A stretch of 64,000 bases of DNA from contig CAVQOG010000002.1 in the NCBI GenBank assembly GCA_963714375.1, positions 178,019 through 242,018 of the forward strand, in the 5' to 3' direction. This document shows, one piece after another, positions 58,515 through 64,000 of this stretch; within the stretch, counting starts at the first letter, position 1, and each line of letters starts with the position of its first letter. A program made the position numbers and the translations under genes. Source of the DNA: UBA5794 sp963714375 (GTDB taxonomy: Bacteria > Actinomycetota > Acidimicrobiia > Spongiisociales > UBA5794). The notes under the pieces were generated by a model that saw nothing but the letters and a program-made list of their open reading frames with translations, was not told the DNA's origin and made no database searches.

Positions 58515-59715
58515 CTACGGATTCGCGTATACGAAGAGGCATCCCGAGATCTCAAACTGGGCATCTGATGATTGGACATTAACGGTGATGCGCAAGGCGT
58601 CACCGTAGTGGTTGGCGCGGATCGTGCCGTTCTCGGCGAGGCGAGCCCAGTAGCAGTCCGATTGATCGAATGCCTTCCAAGTTCCGGGCATGATCTCGCT
58701 ACCGATATTCCACGTCCCATCGCTCTTGGGCTCGATAAGATCACGGTCGTCTTCGCACCGCGCCGATTCGGTCTGGATGTCAGCGTCAGGGATTGCGACG
58801 AACTCTTCGATCGACCCAAAGCGATCAGTGACGGACTCCTCGTAGGCGGCTGCTGCTTCGGCTCCGACCGTCAACTCCCAGTTCAGGTAGGAAACAGTCC
58901 GCCAGTACCCGGCCCAGTCCTTGTAGGCCTGAGATGCCCCGGCGGTGCATGCTGCTTCTAGCACCGCTCGTCGGAGGGTGTCCTGGTACTTGTAGAGCTC
59001 CGCGTTGAGTTTGGCGTCTTCCTTCTGCCAGCAGTCGACTGCTGCGGCCTCCGCAGAATCTGTACTCACCCCATACCGATCCTCACGGAGGGTCGCTGCT
59101 GCAGCGATCGCTGCGGCAATCTCACGGGATTCGCGCAGTACGGATAGCAGGTCGGACGTCGTGAATGCCGACAGAGCAGCCGAACCTGAAATCGCATCGG
59201 CGCGTACACCATCGACCGCTTGGCTCGTACCCCAATCGCAGGCAAACCCCAATGCCGCGGTCGCCAATGTTGATCTCGCCGCTGCAATGTCTTCGCTATA
59301 TGCAAGTGTTAGTTCAGCGACTAGCTCTTCGGCTTCCTCTAGGTCAGCTTCTGCGTCTGACATCAACCGGTCAGCCTCGGCAAGATCGGCGGCAGCTTGG
59401 GCATCGACAGTATCCGCGAGGTCAGATGCATCGGCAGCCGCTTTCTCCTGCTCGGCTGTCCATTCGGTAAGGCGCTCTACGTTCTCCTGCGCCTCACTCG
59501 CTGCTGTTGGGCTGTCGCCAGTTTTCCGCCGCGAGTTCTTCATTTTCCGCGCCTAAATCCACAGCTTGAACTCCAGCAGCCTGTAGATCATCGCTCAGTA
59601 CCGATGCATCGCTGTTCTGACCGACAACCACGGCCAACAGAGCAACAACAAGAAGGCCACCGATAGCGGTGGTACCAGTGAGAATGCGTTCGGTGAGAGA
59701 GTCGCGCCCCACCAT
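58515..59715 (-). pseudogene. TM-anchored coiled-coil protein with CYW-type C-terminal domain, frameshifted
   Basis: An ORF from 59715 starts MVGRDSLTERILTGTTAIGGLLVVALLAVVVGQ (one TM) and enters a coiled coil (LGAENEELAAEN) before a stop at 59494. In the +1 frame a 342-residue ORF (59543-58515) continues the coiled coil (SEAQENVERLTEWTAEQEKAAADASDLADTVDAQ). It ends with the domain IGSEIMPGTWKAFDQSDCYWARL... FEISGCLF, found at the end of many actinobacterial surface proteins. One extra base near GGAAAAC (about 59525) likely splits one gene. The downstream ORF has its own ATG, so two separate products cannot be excluded. Confidence 0.6.
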
Positions 59716-59787
59716 GCCCGTATGTTCTCAATCACGTCGGCCCTCTATTCATGAGTCGCACGGTACACACCACTATTGGGGGAAAGG

Positions 59788-60018
59788 CTACCAATTTTCG
59801 CAGTTCCGTACGCATTCCGTGCAAGTACTGCTGATGTGGCTCGATGTGAGTGAGTATCCAGTCAACGAGCATCGGTTTTGTGCCCTCGTTGAGCGATATC
59901 TCACCCTTCTGATCGAGTTCAATCGAGAGATACGCCATTTTCGATCCGGAGGACCGAGGACGAGTGCTCCGCCAACTGCCACGGCAAGACCTATTAGCGC
60001 CCTACTTTTCCATCCCAA
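59788..60018 (-). CDS. short ORF with one TM helix
   Basis: An ATG at 60018 encodes MGWKSRALIGLAVAVGGALVLGPPDRKW and then a basic, Cys/Ser-rich stretch, 76 residues in all. An overlapping frame from 59938 (MAYLSIELDQKGEISLNEGTKPML) looks more protein-like from that point, so a frameshift may again separate two halves. Weak support. Confidence 0.3.
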   Translation of the reverse strand: MGWKSRALIGLAVAVGGALVLGPPDRKWRISRLNSIRRVRYRSTRAQNRCSLTGYSLTSSHISSTCTECVRNCENW

Positions 60019-60258
60019 GATGCACCCCCGCCTTCAATGCATTGGATGCTACAGACATCATGCCGTCCCCAGAAACGCATGGCACGTGCATAGCTTTCGC
60101 GTCGGGAGACACAACAAACAGGATCGATGCACCGACCTCCTGATTTCACAGCACATATGCGTGCTTGGATGGACGCATGACCAAGGCCGTGAACCTCGAT
60201 GCGTTACCTGAATTGGTCGCGGCAGCCAAGAAGGTTGACGTGGCACTGCCCAACATCC

Positions 60259-60768
60259 TCACACATCTCGCGGCCACACGTACAAATCGGCGACACCAGC
60301 AACACGAATAGCCAGGCCAGGACTTGCCGTGAAGTCGTCAGGTGTCAATCCACTCAGTTCTGGACTCTTGAGATTGAATCGGTCGAGCACTCCGACCGCA
60401 ACAAGGGCAACAGCAATCTGCGGAACCAGAGGTCCCAGAGACACTCCAGTTGCTTCGCGTTCAAGTTGGTCAAGATGACTCAAAGCTTCAGCGAGAGCTT
60501 CCGTCTCGTTGAGCAAAGGTTCGGCCTCGATAGATTCGCGTGCCATTCGAACGGCAGCCGCAGCGAGGGCCGCCACAGTTTCCGTGCGGTCCTTCCGCAG
60601 ATTCGGATTCGCTCTGCTTCTGAACGCAGCTTGATCCGCTCGTTCTGTCTGAAGCCTGCGATCGCGCTCGGTGAGTGCACGGCCACCGGGAGGCGGTCCC
60701 ATTCGGTACCCGACGACAGCCATTCCTCCTACAACGAGTGTTACGGCGAGGATTAGAACGAGGATCAC
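60259..60768 (-). CDS. single-TM helical protein of unknown function
   Basis: A 169-residue protein with an N-terminal TM (MILVLILAVTLVVGGMAVVGY), a charged segment (ALTERDRRLQTERADQAAFRSRANPNLRKDRTE) and a helical domain rich in Ala/Leu/Glu (VAALAAAAVRMARESIEAEPLLNETEALAEALSHLDQLEREA). A second hydrophobic stretch IAVALVAVGVL follows. No family recognised. It is divergent from the gene at 60880. Confidence 0.6.
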   Translation of the reverse strand: MILVLILAVTLVVGGMAVVGYRMGPPPGGRALTERDRRLQTERADQAAFRSRANPNLRKDRTETVAALAAAAVRMARESIEAEPLLNETEALAEALSHLDQLEREATGVSLGPLVPQIAVALVAVGVLDRFNLKSPELSGLTPDDFTASPGLAIRVAGVADLYVWPRDV

Positions 60769-60879
60769 AACGGCCTCATTGTGTAATAGCGGGTGACCAT
60801 TGCCCTACCGGCCTTCACCATTCGATGCGTGGAACTACTGTTGTGTGATAGCACATCAGCAAGCCCGGAGGTGGTAACG

Positions 60880-61521
60880 GTGGAATTCGCGGTCGGAGCA
60901 GTCATCGTGGTGGTGCTGTTCTTCGTGTTGATGTACCTGCGATCACGCTCAATAGCGAAGCGGCATGCGGCGACCCTCTCGCAAATCACCGGCATCCCAG
61001 CCGATCAAATACTTCGCGAAATGATCAACCGCAACCAGACCCCCGGCGAATGGGCTGAGCGACACGGCCTGGATCGCTGGACGTTCGCTACGCGAACGGA
61101 CTTGACAACCACAATCACGGCGACAGTCGCCCGCGAATACCCATCCGAGAAGATCATTGCAGTGTCACGAGGAGCAGTTGAGTTTGGCGGAACACTGATA
61201 GCGGTAGCTGTCACCGATCAGGCCGTGTACCTCCAAAATGCGACGGAGTCTGATCGGGTCGAATACCCAGCCATCGACACAGTCGAGCATCTCTCTCCCA
61301 CGAAGGGTGGCAGGATCTTCATTAAGGGCTTCCCCAGCGAAGGAATCTCACTACACCTTGTTGACGCAGACGGCGTTGTGGCAGCCATTCAAGGCCAGCT
61401 CGCAAAGATCACCGTACTCACCGAGAGAGTCAAGCTCACCCAAGATGGTGGAGCGCTATTTCGATGGCGAATGGGATGGAACGGTGAATACATGTGGATA
61501 ATTCAATACGACCACCGCTGA
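60880..61521 (+). CDS. TM-anchored protein with PH-like C-terminal domain
   Basis: The GTG at 60880 follows CCCGGAGG by 7 bases and gives 213 residues: an N-terminal TM (FAVGAVIVVVLFFVLMYL), a basic helix (RSRSIAKRHAATLSQITGIPADQIL) and a C-terminal beta-rich part (KIIAVSRGAVEFGGTLIAVAVTDQAVYLQNA...VEYPAIDTVEHLSPTKGGRIFIKGF) that resembles bacterial PH/short YokE-like domains. Function unknown. Expression is plausible from the good ribosome site. Confidence 0.65.
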   Translation: MEFAVGAVIVVVLFFVLMYLRSRSIAKRHAATLSQITGIPADQILREMINRNQTPGEWAERHGLDRWTFATRTDLTTTITATVAREYPSEKIIAVSRGAVEFGGTLIAVAVTDQAVYLQNATESDRVEYPAIDTVEHLSPTKGGRIFIKGFPSEGISLHLVDADGVVAAIQGQLAKITVLTERVKLTQDGGALFRWRMGWNGEYMWIIQYDHR

Positions 61522-61772
61522 TCGGCCGGACGGCCGTCCACCCACGAGGCGGACGCTGCATCATCTGAAGCTATCAAGAGACTCAACCAACACATCCCCG
61601 AGGGGCCGTCCCGCCCATAGCGGCACATATCGACTCGCTCCCGCAACGAAGGTGGCGGCGACGTAGGTGCGTAGAATTCACACGTGATGCCGGATCTCCG
61701 GCTGAAAGGGACAGACGTGGGAATCTCCGCCGAAAGAAGAGCACGGCGTACGATAAAGCCGTCGGTAAGGCA

Positions 61773-62249
61773 GTGGCCGGCGGCATGGATCGGGGAACAG
61801 CGGCCGTACGCCAAAGACTGGAGACAGAAAGCCCCGAGATGCTCATAGCAATCGACGCCATCGAATCCTCGAACAGCATTGAGGATCTCGACCTGGCACT
61901 GCAAGTGCTGTGTGATTTCTACGAACCTCTCTTTGAGCAAATCATCGACCTTGGATACAGCAAGCGCGTGCAATACCTGCTTCTCTACGATGGAGTTCGG
62001 TCCGGCCAGGCGTCAAAGAAGGCCCACGAACTAGTGCGCGCCAACACAGGTCTCCACCTGAAACCGGGAGAGTTTGCAGATCGGCGGAATGAGATCGCTG
62101 ACCGAGACACGCCCGGATACAGCTTCCCGAGAAGCCGATGCCACCGCGGGTCCAATGCCGCAATATCATCGTCGCAATCCAAAGCTATTCCTAGGTGTAC
62201 TCGGACCGTGTCCCACGTCCGTGAGAACGTCAGGGTTCGGAACTTGTGA
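61773..62249 (+). CDS. hypothetical protein
   Basis: A frame open from about 61650, with GTG 61773 or ATG 61785 as possible starts. The central part (ETESPEMLIAIDAIESSNSIEDLDLALQVLCDFYEPLFEQIIDLGYSKRVQYLLLYDG) is convincingly helical and coding-like. The C-terminal 50 residues are low in structure and may be out of frame. Not recognised; in the putative island. Confidence 0.42.
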   Translation: MAGGMDRGTAAVRQRLETESPEMLIAIDAIESSNSIEDLDLALQVLCDFYEPLFEQIIDLGYSKRVQYLLLYDGVRSGQASKKAHELVRANTGLHLKPGEFADRRNEIADRDTPGYSFPRSRCHRGSNAAISSSQSKAIPRCTRTVSHVRENVRVRNL

Positions 62250-62501
62250 CCTGATGTCCGTGGGTTTGCACCCGTTTGAACTGCGACACTGCCCGGCCGG
62301 ATGTGCCGGCAACCTTCGCAGCCTTCTCCCGAGTACTTTTGCGCAGGTCGCCACAATGTCTGTTCGTGTCCCCTGTCGTTCTTTGGCTTCGCCGGCGAAT
62401 CCCGTTCCAACCTGGCACACCAACGCAGCCCGGATGACCGAGCCATTCGGAAGGGCAATTGCCCGACGCCGCCGCCGCGTCTTTTCTGCGACACTCAGCG
62501 T

Positions 62502-62945
62502 ATGTTCATTTCGAAGAAGGCTCGCCGTCGCATAGTACGCGAGCTCGCCGACGTAGAAGCTCATTACTTCCAGCTGGAGCTTGCACAGGACGGAATCGAA
62601 TGGGAACCCTCCGCGGTAGTGACTGTTAGTCAGGGTGAGTACACCAATACCTTCACCGTTGACGGCCGGGAACAAGCCACGGACCTGGCCATTGACTATG
62701 GCTCAGACCTAGACATATCACCTGTTGCCGGGATTGTTGCTGCCCAACTCTTCGCCGATACGGTCACACGGTGGTACAAGATTCGGTGGCAACACGGTCT
62801 CGCGATCGCGGATGCAAGCTACGCCGTTCGAGTCCTTCAGTCCTATCTTCGCCACGCACGCAACCGGCCCGACCTCGCAACTGGCGCTGGGGTGGGTCTC
62901 TCACGTCTCGAGTCGGAGATCCGGAACAGCAACGAAGACCCATGA
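62502..62945 (+). CDS. hypothetical protein
   Basis: A 147-residue protein from the ATG at 62502: MFISKKARRRIVRELADVEAHYFQLELAQDGIEWEPSAVVTVSQ, then FTVDGREQATDLAIDYGSDLDISPVAGIVAAQLFADTVTRWYKI and a basic helical end. No TM, no known motif. The charge pattern and lack of stops support real coding. It lies in the putative island, separate from its neighbours. Confidence 0.5.
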   Translation: MFISKKARRRIVRELADVEAHYFQLELAQDGIEWEPSAVVTVSQGEYTNTFTVDGREQATDLAIDYGSDLDISPVAGIVAAQLFADTVTRWYKIRWQHGLAIADASYAVRVLQSYLRHARNRPDLATGAGVGLSRLESEIRNSNEDP

Positions 62946-63250
62946 GTTCCGACCGCCCCTCGCCTGCGAGGTTTAGTAACGTTGAGACTTACACCCAGCG
63001 GGGAGCTTTTCACCTTCGTCCAACCATCAGCCACAGACGTGGACGGATTCGCGATCAATGCGGATCCTACTCGTCACCGAGGCGAGACAGGCTGCGTCGC
63101 ACTCGGTCATCCTGATGAAGGCGGGTTTCGTGGACCTCGCACTTTCAGTGAGACTCACGGCGGTCTACAACTGGTTCAGCGGGCCTCAGCTGGAATCCTC
63201 CTCGCGTGCTGTGCGCTGACTTCCCAGATAGATCAATCCGAGGTCGATAG
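62946..63250. other. intergenic stretch in the putative island
   Basis: About 305 bases between the hypothetical protein and the HNH gene. No supported gene or structured element; open frames here look non-coding. Confidence 0.4.
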
Positions 63251-63496
63251 ATGGCATTTTCCGATGCTTTGCGAGGGTATGCGTTCAGAGTCCTGCGACG
63301 CGACGGTTTCACCTGTCGGTACTGCGGCCTGGACGGCCGTGTGGCGTTGTCGAACTGCGTGCGTCTGTCGTGGGACCATCTTCTTCCTCATGGCCATCCG
63401 GAGCGAGACGACGAAGCGTTTATCGTCGCTGCATGCAGGTTCTGTAACGAGACGCACAATCGGACGGTGTTCGACGGTAGACGGGAAGACACCTGA
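63251..63496 (+). CDS. small HNH endonuclease
   Basis: An 81-residue protein: AFRVLRRDGFTCRYCGLDG (first CxxC), LSWDHLLPHGHPERDDEAFIVAACRFCNETHNRTVF (catalytic D-H, second CxxC, N-x-x-H). This is the minimal zinc-supported HNH fold of mobile-element nucleases, and all key residues are present. It could be a homing-type or defence nuclease. It stands alone in the putative tRNA-flanked island, which fits a mobile origin. Confidence 0.82.
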   Translation: MAFSDALRGYAFRVLRRDGFTCRYCGLDGRVALSNCVRLSWDHLLPHGHPERDDEAFIVAACRFCNETHNRTVFDGRREDT

Positions 63497-63903
63497 ACAG
63501 ATAGTGGACAGGAGAAAGGCCGCGATTCTTGACCGTAGAGGCCAATACGCGTCATTCCCTGAGAGAACACGTCGGCTAGCGATCCCGACGAGAATGACTG
63601 GTAATGTAGGTCGTCTGAACGCCCAATCGAGGAATGCATTAGACAGCCTCCTGTATCGGAGGTCATGAAGCTTCTCGACTGAATACTGACACGGTTGATC
63701 GACAAGGAGACGAAGTAGATTCTGAACACTAGGACGAATCGGAGTCGGTGTGTGGATTCTTGCTCAGGGAACAACTGGACGGTCACTAGACTGTGGCGAA
63801 GTAGCCTGGGGCCGAGCGAATCGGATCACATTCGGAGCGGTGATCGTCGCACTCGTGTCAGCTGGATGACGGCGTGCGTCGATGTGGTCTCGAACCAAGG
63901 GAA
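63497..63903. other. gene-poor stretch near the right edge
   Basis: About 400 bases without a supported gene. The + and - open frames overlapping the HNH gene end here are shadows. Confidence 0.4.
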
Positions 63904-64000
63904 ATGAGAAGCGCCTCGTACACGAGGAAGCTGCAGGAGCGCCGGATCGGCGAGGATCGCCGAAGACAGGGTCTGCGGATTGCTGCGAAGGCCTTCAGGG
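63904..64000 (+). CDS. start of an unidentified gene (3' partial)
   Basis: An ATG at 63904 preceded by AAGGGAA opens MRSASYTRKLQERRIGEDRR..., a very basic N-terminus that runs off the window. Too short to identify; it could be a helix-turn-helix or capsid-like basic protein, or no gene. Confidence 0.3.
   Translation, partial: MRSASYTRKLQERRIGEDRRRQGLRIAAKAFR

Noticed and set aside
59669..60211. 180-codon plus-strand ORF in the island
   Set aside because: His/Arg/Ser-rich with no ribosome site; overlaps TM-containing frames on the other strand that are only weakly supported themselves.
63388..63786. 132-codon minus-strand ORF over the HNH gene end
   Set aside because: It runs antisense through the zinc motif region and shows no domain.
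1..64000. Complete insertion sequence, transposase or integrase in the window
   Set aside because: No DDE, HUH or tyrosine/serine recombinase motif was recognised in any plausible frame, even though repeats and truncated copies show past rearrangement.

Overview
The window looks like an actinobacterial chromosome segment of moderately high GC, possibly from the Acidimicrobiia or a related deep lineage. This is inferred from gene content only. The pointers are a deazaflavin (F420)-type nitroreductase, a DUF222/13E12-type HNH nuclease with a Gram-positive-type LexA box, Thr-rich linkers after lipoprotein signal peptides, an Excalibur protein, and DUF6325, DUF7144 and DUF1622 stress-type small proteins. 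No rRNA, CRISPR array, complete insertion sequence or phage structural gene was seen.

Layout. 0-5.1 kb: the 3' part of a secreted HAF-repeat/SdrD-like protein, a nitroreductase-like enzyme, a VapBC module and two lipoproteins. 5.4-6.8 kb: a decayed second copy of the arginine-deiminase cluster in which only arcC is intact. 6.8-9.4 kb: two universal stress proteins, an MBL hydrolase and a dienelactone-hydrolase-like enzyme. 9.5-15.1 kb: a lipoprotein with a zinc-protease HEMFH motif, a small membrane gene broken by a 14-bp tandem duplication, a MazEF-like module, an RCK ion channel with an unusual pore filter, and an Excalibur lipoprotein. 15.4-24.4 kb: two P2-like ATPases that both lack the M4 glutamate (PTGLP in place of PEGLP), then a CYTH protein, a CYTH-exopolyphosphatase fusion and a TMEM175-type channel, all on the + strand. 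This looks like a cation/polyphosphate homeostasis block and is the best candidate for an undescribed system. 24.5-31.1 kb: the full arginine deiminase pathway (argF, arcC, a YfcC-type carrier, divergent arcA) and an NhaC antiporter. 31.4-44.1 kb: a MalT-type LuxR regulator between two small CMD-like proteins, a PadR unit, a CNNM/CorC-type protein, a frameshifted SOS-controlled HNH nuclease, an amidohydrolase lipoprotein, a LiaF-like protein, a VOC protein and an AbiEii-like nucleotidyltransferase/HTH pair.

44.4-57.9 kb is a scarred accessory region. It holds two SulP transporters, one intact ClC gene and one ClC gene with a large internal deletion, a 42-residue KKG-repeat peptide, an HhH protein, a CHAD protein, a truncated copy of a Fic gene, a 56-bp direct repeat, a DUF6325 fragment followed by a 19-residue Arg-rich peptide, and a GC-richer DUF1254 pair.

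58.3-64 kb begins at the 3' part of a Met(CAT) tRNA that lacks its 5' half. This is what an integration (att) scar looks like. To its right the genes are sparse, mostly unrecognised and partly frameshifted, as expected inside an integrated island running off the window.

Two processes recur: duplication followed by decay (arcC cluster, SulP/ClC, fic), and toxin-antitoxin or SOS-linked modules with clear palindromic operators next to their start codons.
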